61,379 nt of DNA from an uncultured Saprospiraceae bacterium (GTDB taxonomy: Bacteria; Bacteroidota; Bacteroidia; Chitinophagales; Saprospiraceae), in contig CALJOK010000072.1 of assembly GCA_937981555.1 (NCBI GenBank), forward strand, positions 1 to 61,379, in the 5' to 3' direction. Positions 45,548 to 53,507 of the stretch are shown here, one piece after another; position 1 is the first letter of the stretch; the number at the start of each line of letters is the position of its first letter. Made by a program: the position numbers and the translations under genes. Under the pieces are notes generated by a model, which was not told the DNA's origin, did not search any database, and was given only the letters and a program-made list of their open reading frames with translations.

Positions 45548-46195
45548 ATGGAGTATCAAAAATTAAGAATAACCTTTCTTTTTCTCTTGGTAACTTTTAG
45601 CATTTCAACATTTGCTCAAAAGCATAGTATTTCCTTAACTCCGCTTAGACCCATATTTCGAAAATTTAATCTCCGCTATGAATATGCTTTCAAAAGCAAT
45701 CTGACCATCGCTTTAGAGTTTGAAGATTGGAATATAAAGGATAGGCCAAAATTTACTTTAAGTGATGAAATACCTGATGAAAGAACACATTTAGGTAATC
45801 AATTTAATATAGGAATCAGAAAATATGATACGTCTAAAGCGAAGAAGAATAGTGCGAATTATTCTTTCATCGGCATCGGAAGTTTTATTGGAAAACATGA
45901 AGTTGGATTGCGTGCTTTCACTACGAAACCATTAGACGATTACACTATCCGATCTGGAAATGTTTCATTAATTACTACTGGTGTCAGAGTGGATGTAGGA
46001 ATAAGAAAGATATTTAAAAAGGGATATTTTTTAGAATTTGGAATATTCGGTGGATATGCATGGAATAATAAAAAACAGAGAAAACTGATGCTATTCGATG
46101 AAGCACAAATCAGCGAACCAGAAAAGAAAAAATTAATAGGGGAGGTACATGGATTATTTTATAGTGCTCTTTTATTGATAGGGTATAAATTTTAA
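45548..46195 (+). CDS. hypothetical small outer-membrane beta-barrel protein
   Basis: A 215-residue protein with a signal peptide (ending STFAQ). The rest alternates polar and apolar residues (HSISLTPLRPIF, NLRYEYAFKSNLTIALEFEDW, HLGNQFNIGIRKYD, GYFLEFGIFGGYAW) and ends in LLIGYKF with a terminal aromatic, typical of barrels inserted by BAM. It resembles DUF3575-like proteins. It converges with the deacetylase gene. A role in the locus is not evident. Confidence 0.7.
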   Translation: MEYQKLRITFLFLLVTFSISTFAQKHSISLTPLRPIFRKFNLRYEYAFKSNLTIALEFEDWNIKDRPKFTLSDEIPDERTHLGNQFNIGIRKYDTSKAKKNSANYSFIGIGSFIGKHEVGLRAFTTKPLDDYTIRSGNVSLITTGVRVDVGIRKIFKKGYFLEFGIFGGYAWNNKKQRKLMLFDEAQISEPEKKKLIGEVHGLFYSALLLIGYKF

Positions 46196-46205
46196 AAGAA
46201 CATCT

Positions 46206-47168
46206 TTACAAACCTAATGAATCCATCTTACTTTCCTCATATCGACTATCTTCTGCTGGGTAGCGAAGTTGATTTTCATACTTCCCACTTTCTTTAGCCT
46301 GTGCCCAAATCAAACTTTCTCCTGCTGGAATATTCTTAGGTAAAGCATTATAAATAGGATCCGCAAATGCTAGATCAGCATTTACTAATTTCCAATTATT
46401 CTCTTTGAAATGATTCATTAAGTCATCTAGAAATAAAGCGGACGTGAGATTATGATGTAATAAAATAGTGTGAGGAATATGTCTTCCATGAATTTCAAAG
46501 GAAAGTTTTTCGTAATACTTTGCTCGATCGAGAAGATGATCTAAGTAGAATTTTTTAAATTTTTCTAAATCCGTTGTTGGATCTTTTTTTAGCATTTTTA
46601 TCATTCGACTATTGACATACCAATCTGAAGCATCAATAGTGACGTAGCCATTTTTATGATTTTGAGTTTTTAGAAATTCTCTAAAGCTTGCGATTTTCAA
46701 GGAATCTTTTCCTTCTTTAAGATAAGGAAACCGGAAAAGGGGAATATGGTTTTCTAAGGAATTGATGATGGAATCTGTTTTTAAAAACTCTTCTTGAAAA
46801 TCATCAATCGAAACATTTTTACTATTATAATTTGGATGTGTAAAAGTATGATTTGCAATTCGATGTCCTGCGTCATTCCAACTATCCAATAAAAATTTTC
46901 CTTTCTCATCTAACTTATTTACACCCGTTACAAAGAAGACCGCCGATAAATTTTCATCCTCTAGCGATTCCAAAATCATTTGATTCCAATCTTTAAAAGA
47001 ATAATTTAAAATACCATAAGTAATCCCATCATCGAAAGTAAAACTAATCGTTGGTTGTGATTCTACTATAATTTCCTTTTCGGAATTGGTCGTTTCGTTA
47101 CAGCTAAATAAAAATATGAGATAGAGGAAAATTATTTTTTTCATAAAATTTTTGATTAAAAAAATCAT
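46206..47168 (-). CDS. polysaccharide deacetylase (NodB-like) lipoprotein
   Basis: A 320-residue lipoprotein. The NodB domain has FTFDDG (metal and base Asp), NHTFTHPN (metal His pair) and FRFPYLKEG, giving a zinc-dependent deacetylase that removes N- or O-acetyl groups from sugars (CE4 family). The long start (47168) overlaps the upstream stop by ATGA; the ATG at 47144 gives a cleaner lipoprotein signal (KKIIFLYLIFLFSC) and may be the true one. It is the second gene after the large type-B-sorted protein. Substrate not readable; GlcNAc-containing glycans are plausible from context. Confidence 0.88.
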   Translation of the reverse strand: MIFLIKNFMKKIIFLYLIFLFSCNETTNSEKEIIVESQPTISFTFDDGITYGILNYSFKDWNQMILESLEDENLSAVFFVTGVNKLDEKGKFLLDSWNDAGHRIANHTFTHPNYNSKNVSIDDFQEEFLKTDSIINSLENHIPLFRFPYLKEGKDSLKIASFREFLKTQNHKNGYVTIDASDWYVNSRMIKMLKKDPTTDLEKFKKFYLDHLLDRAKYYEKLSFEIHGRHIPHTILLHHNLTSALFLDDLMNHFKENNWKLVNADLAFADPIYNALPKNIPAGESLIWAQAKESGKYENQLRYPAEDSRYEESKMDSLGL

Positions 47169-49414
47169 TTTATCAAACTTAGATCACCTGAGAAAATTTG
47201 ATTCCCACCATCCAATAATTCCACTTCTATCACCCAAACAAAAACGCCTGCATTCATCCTTTTTCCTTTAAAGTTTCCATCCCACAAGGTAATACTTGAA
47301 TTTGGAAGTATATTGTTATTTTCAAAAACTAATGCGCCCCAACGGTTAAATACTTTTACATTTTTCAAATTAGTAATAAAATTATCAGGAGCAAAATGGA
47401 TCGTAAAAAAGTCATTCTCCCCATCCTCATTTGGAGAGAAAGCATTAGGAACATAAAATAAATCTTTGATACAATCTGACGTATAATTTTCTGGATTGGG
47501 TAATTCAATCGTTTCTGTCACTAAACAATCATTGGCATCTGTAACACTAATATTATAAATTCCTGCAGCCAGTTCTGTTGGATTAATTTCATCATTGACT
47601 ATTTTATCCCAAAGAATATTGAAAGGAGGAACACCATCAGTAATATTTAAAATAATGGAACCATCATCTACACCAGGACAACTTGAAGGAGAAAAAGTAT
47701 AATTTAGATTCACTCCATTAGAGTTTACATTGCCAAAACCAACTGCAATTCCTTCACAGTAAGCATCTTCAAAATCAATTAATTCATAAACCCCAACTTC
47801 AAAAACTGGAAATGTAAAAGGATTGTTATAAATATCTTGGATAGTGGATTGTTCGAGGCCGTTAACTGTATAAGTAATCGACCAAGGTGGATTACCCTCC
47901 ATTTCAACATTGAGAAAAGCAGTATCACCTTCACAAATTTGTTCTTCACCACTTAGCGTACCCGTAGGTTGATTTTGAATCCCTACACCTGCGATGGCAA
48001 GCGTCGTATCTCCGCAACCATCTGTAATCGTTACGGTAAAATGAGTAGGTTCATCGACTGTTTCAGTTAAGAATTGAGTGGTGGCGGAAGTATTCCAAAT
48101 AAAAGCATATGGCGCTGCACCACCCGTCACCGTTGGGCCAATGGTAAACTCTTGACCTGGACAAACATAAATTTCTTCGAATGTTCCTTCCATTTCCACC
48201 AAATCTTCAATAAACAAATCTGCTTGAGAAGAGGCTAAGCAGTCGCAGTCAAAATCAATTTCCAAACGTAATCGTTCGGGTGTTTCTACCAATAAGTCGG
48301 GGAGTATATTTACTGGAAGTACAAATGAATTTTGATTGGCAGGTATAGTGATGGAAGTTGGCAATGCTTCAAAATCTACATTTTCAATTGCATCCGAAAT
48401 TGGACTAATCGTAAAGTCAACTTGCAACGGTAGACTTATATTCGTATTGACTCCTCGCGTAAAAACAAATTCTCCATTACGACAATTTTCATAAGCAATC
48501 GGTTCGTTACTTCCTTCGGACTTTGCGATCACATTTACCTCTCCACCAAGATCAAAACTTTTTGCTTCCAAAAAAACAGCAGAGTCCAATTTATCATCTC
48601 CCACATCACCAACCACTAATCGGATATGATAAGTCTCACATGGAATGACATCAATAGTTGCTTTAAGAGGAGTTGTAAATCCGTCAAATTCAATTTCATC
48701 TAAATAGTTAGCAGCAAAAGGAGTTCCGCAAAAAGTAGCATCAGCTTCCAGTTCATTTTTTACATAAAAGCTAGAATTCGAAATATGATTAACGTTATTG
48801 ATCGAAACATATTCACCTGAATTGGGAAGGGTAGCGACATTAATTGCATCATTAAAAAAATCTCCATTGATACCTGGACCACTTACAAAAAAACCAAAAT
48901 TGTCATTGAAAATAGTTCCGACAAATTCGCAATATTCTTCTGAGGCAAAAACATATTTGAACGTCACTTGATTGGAAAAAGGAATAAAATCGAACTCAAT
49001 TCCTGTCGCATCAATTACAAAACTTGTAGAAGAAATATCTAAATCCACATCTCCAACAATATTATCAAATGTAGTTGTCGTACCAATATCATCGTTGGGG
49101 CCAACTGCATCTTCGATATTCCCTGTAGATATAATTAGGCCTTTGGATAATCCCAAAATATCTTCTCCATTAGAAAAATACCCGATCCCTAAATCATTTC
49201 CGATGGGTTGAATATTAGAAACATTTTGACAACTACCTTTGACAAAATGGTCTATAATTAATTCTTCAGGAGTGAACGTAAATGCAGTTTCGATACTGTC
49301 CATAGCAGTAGGCATTTTTGTAAAACCAATACTACAAAAACATAAAAGAAGTACGGATATGTATCGAGTGATTTTCAAGTTTGAAGTTTGAATGAATAAT
49401 AAATCCACAGACAA
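47165..49414 (-). CDS. choice-of-anchor L protein with gliding-motility C-terminal domain (type B T9SS)
   Basis: A 749-residue surface protein. After a signal segment (ISVLLLCFCSIGF) comes a choice-of-anchor L domain (about 45-285): GIGYFSNGEDILGLSKGLIISTGN, VTFKYVFASEEYCEFVGTIFND, GFFVSGPGING. Central Calx-beta-like and PKD/SprB-like repeats follow (PVNILPDLLVETPERLRLEI; FIWNTSATTQFLT; NISVTDANDCLV). The C-terminus is the gliding-motility/CHU_C domain (YVPNAFSPNEDGENDFFTI, KVFNRWGALVFE, NAGVFVWVIEVELLDG), a type B signal for the type IX system. An adhesin or glycan-binding role is likely. It is followed with a 4-bp overlap by the deacetylase. Confidence 0.9.
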   Translation of the reverse strand: MSVDLLFIQTSNLKITRYISVLLLCFCSIGFTKMPTAMDSIETAFTFTPEELIIDHFVKGSCQNVSNIQPIGNDLGIGYFSNGEDILGLSKGLIISTGNIEDAVGPNDDIGTTTTFDNIVGDVDLDISSTSFVIDATGIEFDFIPFSNQVTFKYVFASEEYCEFVGTIFNDNFGFFVSGPGINGDFFNDAINVATLPNSGEYVSINNVNHISNSSFYVKNELEADATFCGTPFAANYLDEIEFDGFTTPLKATIDVIPCETYHIRLVVGDVGDDKLDSAVFLEAKSFDLGGEVNVIAKSEGSNEPIAYENCRNGEFVFTRGVNTNISLPLQVDFTISPISDAIENVDFEALPTSITIPANQNSFVLPVNILPDLLVETPERLRLEIDFDCDCLASSQADLFIEDLVEMEGTFEEIYVCPGQEFTIGPTVTGGAAPYAFIWNTSATTQFLTETVDEPTHFTVTITDGCGDTTLAIAGVGIQNQPTGTLSGEEQICEGDTAFLNVEMEGNPPWSITYTVNGLEQSTIQDIYNNPFTFPVFEVGVYELIDFEDAYCEGIAVGFGNVNSNGVNLNYTFSPSSCPGVDDGSIILNITDGVPPFNILWDKIVNDEINPTELAAGIYNISVTDANDCLVTETIELPNPENYTSDCIKDLFYVPNAFSPNEDGENDFFTIHFAPDNFITNLKNVKVFNRWGALVFENNNILPNSSITLWDGNFKGKRMNAGVFVWVIEVELLDGGNQIFSGDLSLIK

Positions 49415-49468
49415 GATTTATCCTGTCCATGAATTTATACGTTTAAACAAAAACTTTTAGGCAAATGT

Positions 49469-51532
49469 TTATTCAACAATTATCTCATCTATAAACAGCC
49501 AAGTATTTTTTCCTTCTCCAGGCATTCCTGCAGGAATTTTATCTTTTCGGTTTACCTTTATTCTTACAAAACGAGCATTGACATTTTCAATTTTTTTATC
49601 AAAAAAGGAAATACCTTCAATGGGTGTTTTTTGAGAAACAGGCAATTCAATTGTACTCGCATTTTTAAAATTCTTTTTGTCATCCGAGAATGAAAATTCA
49701 ATTCCTTCAGGAAAATAAATCCATGAATCAGGATTTTGATAACAATTAATTCCCAAGTTTTGAATCGGCATTTTTTTTCCTAAATCTACAGTCACTTCAC
49801 CATCATTTTCATTAAAACCTGTCCAAGTATCAAACGGCAAAGAAGTGTATTTACTATATTGCCAATGTTGGCCATCTGTCAAATTTGTAAGAGCATTGTT
49901 TTCGTAACGTTTATGGGGCTTTTGTACAAATTCGTAAGTAGTGTTTAGTGCCAAATGTTTTGTAGAAACTCTATTCAAATTAGGCAGAAAATTATCGGGT
50001 GTATCCTGATATTCTTCTTGCATTTGTTGCAGCTCTTTTTTCATCTTTTCAATAATCTCCTTCGAACTTTCTGCTGCAAAAATATTAGTCATTTCCTGTG
50101 GATCATTTTCCAAATCAAATAATTCCCATTCATCGACATCATGATAATAATGAATCAATTTATAGCGATCGGTCCGTATGCCGTAATGTCTTTTCACCGC
50201 ATGCACTCCTGGAAATTCAAAGTAATGATAGTAGGCAGCATCCCGTAATTTTCCTTTGCCAGAAGTAGCAATATTTTGAAAGGATTTTCCTTGCATATCG
50301 ACTGGAATTGGAAGTCCTGCAAAAGTCAACATCGTTGGTGCAAAATCCAAATTCATCAATAAAGCATCTGAAGTAGTTCCAGCTTTTATTTGCTCAGGCA
50401 ACTGCATCAACATTGGCATTCGGTAAGATTCTTCGTACATAAATCGCTTATCATACCAACCATGTTCCCCCAAATAAAACCCTTGGTCCGAAGTGTAAAT
50501 GATTAAGGTATTTTTATCCAAACCTTCTTTTTCCAAATAATCTAACACTCTACCTACATTGTCATCGACCGAGGCGATACATCTTAAATAATCTTTGATG
50601 TAGCGTTGGTATTTCCATTTCACCAATTCTTTGCCTGAAAGATTCGCCTCTATAAAAGCTTGATTTTTTGGTTCATAAGCAGCAAGCCAAGCGATTCGTT
50701 GTTCTTCCGTCATAGATTTTATACGACTAGGCATCCAATCTTTTTGCCAACCTTGATTTGCATTTTTACTCGTGTGAACTTTTAGATCGTAGGACTCATC
50801 CATATGATTTGCAATCGTCATTTCTTGACTACTGGCCGCCGATGTTCTACCTTTATAATCATCAAATAAGGAAGCTGGTTCAGGAATTTCGACATCATCA
50901 TACATCGTCAAATGATCTGGACTGGGCATCCAATTTCGATGAGGCGCTTTGTGTTGCAACATCAAAAAGAACGGTTTTTCTTCATCTCTTTTTCCTAACC
51001 AATCTAAAGCAAAGTCTGTCGTCAAATTAGTAACGTATCCTGTATATTCTTTTCGCTCACCCATCTCTATAAAAATTGGATTATAATATAATCCTTGCCC
51101 TGGCAATACATTCCAATAATCAAAACCTGTCGGATGAGATTTTAAATGCCACTTGCCAATCATGGCAGTTTGGTAACCACCTTCTTTCATTAATTTTGGC
51201 AGCGTCTGTTGTGAGCCATCAAAAGTTTGAGCATTATTGAGCACTCCATTAAAGTGACTGTGCTTGCCTGTGAGGATCACCGCACGACTTGGAGCGCAAA
51301 TGGAATTGGTGCAATAAGTTCTGTCAAAACGAATTCCGTTATTGGCAATTCTGTCAAGATTGGGCGTTTGGTTGATACGACTTCCGTAAGCACTCATGGC
51401 TTGAGTGGCGTGGTCATCGGTCATGATAAAAATTATATTGGGACGTTCTTCCGATTGAGTTACTTTGGTTTCTGAGCAACTATTAAATAGGAATAAAATT
51501 GGAAAATAGGAGAGGAGGAAGATTTTTTTCAT
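49469..51532 (-). CDS. sulfatase (S1_11-like, possible GlcNAc-6-sulfatase) with discoidin-like tail
   Basis: A 687-residue lipoprotein (signal ending LFNSC, Cys19). Formylglycine Cys79 lies in C79-A-P-S-R83, with the TDD pair at 38-40. The context RTYCTNSICAPSRAVILTGK and the following HSHFNGVLNN match the S1_11 group, whose characterised members remove 6-O-sulfate from GlcNAc. IGKWHLKSHP, LLMNLDFAPTMLTFAGLP, and YTSDQGFYLGEHGW agree. The last ~145 residues are the discoidin-like module, ending TWLFIDEIIVE; no chitobiase-type domain. It is the last gene of the leftward operon GH92-sulfatase-sulfatase (137 bp after the previous gene, with a palindromic element between). Family call secure, substrate inferred. 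Confidence 0.92.
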   Translation of the reverse strand: MKKIFLLSYFPILFLFNSCSETKVTQSEERPNIIFIMTDDHATQAMSAYGSRINQTPNLDRIANNGIRFDRTYCTNSICAPSRAVILTGKHSHFNGVLNNAQTFDGSQQTLPKLMKEGGYQTAMIGKWHLKSHPTGFDYWNVLPGQGLYYNPIFIEMGERKEYTGYVTNLTTDFALDWLGKRDEEKPFFLMLQHKAPHRNWMPSPDHLTMYDDVEIPEPASLFDDYKGRTSAASSQEMTIANHMDESYDLKVHTSKNANQGWQKDWMPSRIKSMTEEQRIAWLAAYEPKNQAFIEANLSGKELVKWKYQRYIKDYLRCIASVDDNVGRVLDYLEKEGLDKNTLIIYTSDQGFYLGEHGWYDKRFMYEESYRMPMLMQLPEQIKAGTTSDALLMNLDFAPTMLTFAGLPIPVDMQGKSFQNIATSGKGKLRDAAYYHYFEFPGVHAVKRHYGIRTDRYKLIHYYHDVDEWELFDLENDPQEMTNIFAAESSKEIIEKMKKELQQMQEEYQDTPDNFLPNLNRVSTKHLALNTTYEFVQKPHKRYENNALTNLTDGQHWQYSKYTSLPFDTWTGFNENDGEVTVDLGKKMPIQNLGINCYQNPDSWIYFPEGIEFSFSDDKKNFKNASTIELPVSQKTPIEGISFFDKKIENVNARFVRIKVNRKDKIPAGMPGEGKNTWLFIDEIIVE

Positions 51533-51566
51533 GGTTCTGGTTTTAATTTTTTTTTTATGAATTGTA

Positions 51567-51668
51567 GATCATAAAGTACGGTCGAATTGATTCGCCTTAT
51601 AAATCCTATAGTTGAACCTAATAGTGATGGGCGAATAAATTCGCCTGTACTTTATCCATGCTAAATAG
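51567..51668. repeat. palindromic element family C, copy 2
   Basis: Left arm includes TAAAGTACGGTCGAATTGATTCGCC-like sequence (about 51573..51596) and the right arm GGGCGAATAAATTCGCC...TACTTTATCCATGC (51630..51662). The centre matches copy 1 (13904..14016). The right edge abuts the TAA stop of the sulfatase gene at 51669. Confidence 0.75.
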
Positions 51669-53501
51669 TTAGTTTACAATTATCTCATCAGCAAATATCC
51701 AACAATCTTTTCCTGCTCCATCATGACCTTCTGGACATTTTCCTTGGCTATAAGCAATGACTTTTATGTACCGAGTTTTTCGTTCTACCTTTTCTTTTGT
51801 AGAAAAATAAAATACACTACTCATTTTATCAACAAGGTTGGTATCTATTTCTTGTGTATCTATTTTTTCAAAATCCTTTCCATTCTGAGAGATCAAAAAT
51901 TCAACTTTTTTTGGAAAAAAAATCCAACTGGGTTGATTTTGGAGAAAACCGATTTTTATTTCTTTAATCGTTTTTTCCTCTTCCAAATCAATAATTGCTT
52001 CGAGGTTGTCTCCTTCAAAACCCATCAATGTCCGAAATCGATCTGCCCCTTCTGTAAATCCATCTGTCAATGTATTTGTATTGTTATAATTTGGGTGAGG
52101 AGGACTTTTTAAAGTTACTTTTTTCTCAAAAGCTAAATGTTCTTTTCGACTCGCCAATCTTTCTTTTTGGAAAAAATCAGGTTGTGCATTGATTTCATTT
52201 TTATGATTTTCGATTTCTTGTAACAATTCATTTACAACTTTCGGAAACTTCTCAGCCAAATCATATTTCTCTGAAGGGTCTTCATTGATGTTAAAAAGCA
52301 AAGGAGTTTTTCCTTCAAAGTATTGTCGTTTGGTTTGGCTAGAAGTGTGAATATGAAGTTTCCATTTTCCTTTCCGAATGGCATGTAATTTCTTAGATCC
52401 ATAAAAGAAAAATGGTTCCTCTGCTAATTTTTCAGACTTCTTTCCTAAAAATAAATTAGAAATATCTTTCCCATCATAAACCGTTTCCTTTGGAATTTCT
52501 TGCCCCACCAATTTCAATAAACTAGTGTACAAATCCAAAGAACTGGTAGGTTGGGTATTTAAAATAGCAGGAGCAATTTTCCCTTCCCAATGTGCAATCA
52601 TAGGTACTCGCATTCCTCCTTCCCAAGTACTGCCTTTGCCATCTCGCAATAACCCTGATGAACCACCTTCTTCATTTTTGATAATCCATGGACCATTATC
52701 ACTTACAAAAATGACTAGCGTATTTTTTGATAAGTCATTGACTTCCAATGACTTAAGAATCTTTCCTACACTCCAATCTAACTCTTCTACTACATCGCCA
52801 TAAGTTCCTCTTAATGATTTTCCAGCAAATGCTGCCCCTGGATGCAATGGCAAATGTGGCATGGCATAAGGCACATAAATAAAAAATGGATCACGGGAAT
52901 GTTTTGTTATAAAATCAATCGTTCGTTCGGTGTATTGCTTGGTCAAGGTCTTTTGATCTGGATTAACACTAATCGTATCATTCCCTTCAAGGAGTGGAAT
53001 GTCGTTCCAAAGTGGCGGAATCATATCATTAGAATAAGGCAATCCGAAGTATTCATCAAAACCATTTTGGAGTGGAAGGTATTCTTTTTTGGTTGTTCCT
53101 AAATGCCATTTTCCGAAACAAGCAGTTGCATAACCAGCATCTTTCATTCCTTCTGCCAATGTATATTCATTAGCATGAATTCCTCGAGAAGAATTTGGAT
53201 AAAGCACCCATTGAAAACCTGAACGAATAGGGTAGCGACCCGTTAATAAAGCGTATCTACTTGCCGTACACGCAGGAGAACCAGAATAAAAATTAGTAAA
53301 TTTCATCCCTTGAACTGCCATTGCATCTAGGTTCGGAGTGCGAATCGTAGGATGTCCGTAAACGCCCAAATCGCCATATCCTAAATCATCAGCAAATAAA
53401 ATGATGATATTTGGAGAAGCATTTTCTATTTCATTTGAAGAGCTACAGTTTTGTAACAATACAAATACAAGAAGTAGAAGAATGATAGATTTAAATTTCA
53501 T
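51669..53501 (-). CDS. sulfatase (arylsulfatase/GALNS-like) with discoidin-like tail
   Basis: A 610-residue lipoprotein (signal ending LQNC, Cys19). The formylglycine motif is C78-T-A-S-R82, the less common C-x-A-x-R form. ADDLGYGDLGVYGHPTIRTP, FYSGSPACTASRYALLTGRYPIRSG, CFGKWHLGTT and FVSDNGPW follow the arylsulfatase A/N-acetylgalactosamine-6-sulfatase pattern. The sulfatase core ends near 440; the discoidin-like module follows (FRTLMGFEGDNLEAIIDLE, final CWIFADEIIVN), without a chitobiase-type domain. It starts 6 bp after the GH92 stop and is clearly in that operon. Substrate unknown. Confidence 0.92.
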   Translation of the reverse strand: MKFKSIILLLLVFVLLQNCSSSNEIENASPNIIILFADDLGYGDLGVYGHPTIRTPNLDAMAVQGMKFTNFYSGSPACTASRYALLTGRYPIRSGFQWVLYPNSSRGIHANEYTLAEGMKDAGYATACFGKWHLGTTKKEYLPLQNGFDEYFGLPYSNDMIPPLWNDIPLLEGNDTISVNPDQKTLTKQYTERTIDFITKHSRDPFFIYVPYAMPHLPLHPGAAFAGKSLRGTYGDVVEELDWSVGKILKSLEVNDLSKNTLVIFVSDNGPWIIKNEEGGSSGLLRDGKGSTWEGGMRVPMIAHWEGKIAPAILNTQPTSSLDLYTSLLKLVGQEIPKETVYDGKDISNLFLGKKSEKLAEEPFFFYGSKKLHAIRKGKWKLHIHTSSQTKRQYFEGKTPLLFNINEDPSEKYDLAEKFPKVVNELLQEIENHKNEINAQPDFFQKERLASRKEHLAFEKKVTLKSPPHPNYNNTNTLTDGFTEGADRFRTLMGFEGDNLEAIIDLEEEKTIKEIKIGFLQNQPSWIFFPKKVEFLISQNGKDFEKIDTQEIDTNLVDKMSSVFYFSTKEKVERKTRYIKVIAYSQGKCPEGHDGAGKDCWIFADEIIVN

Positions 53502-53507
53502 TCTGAT

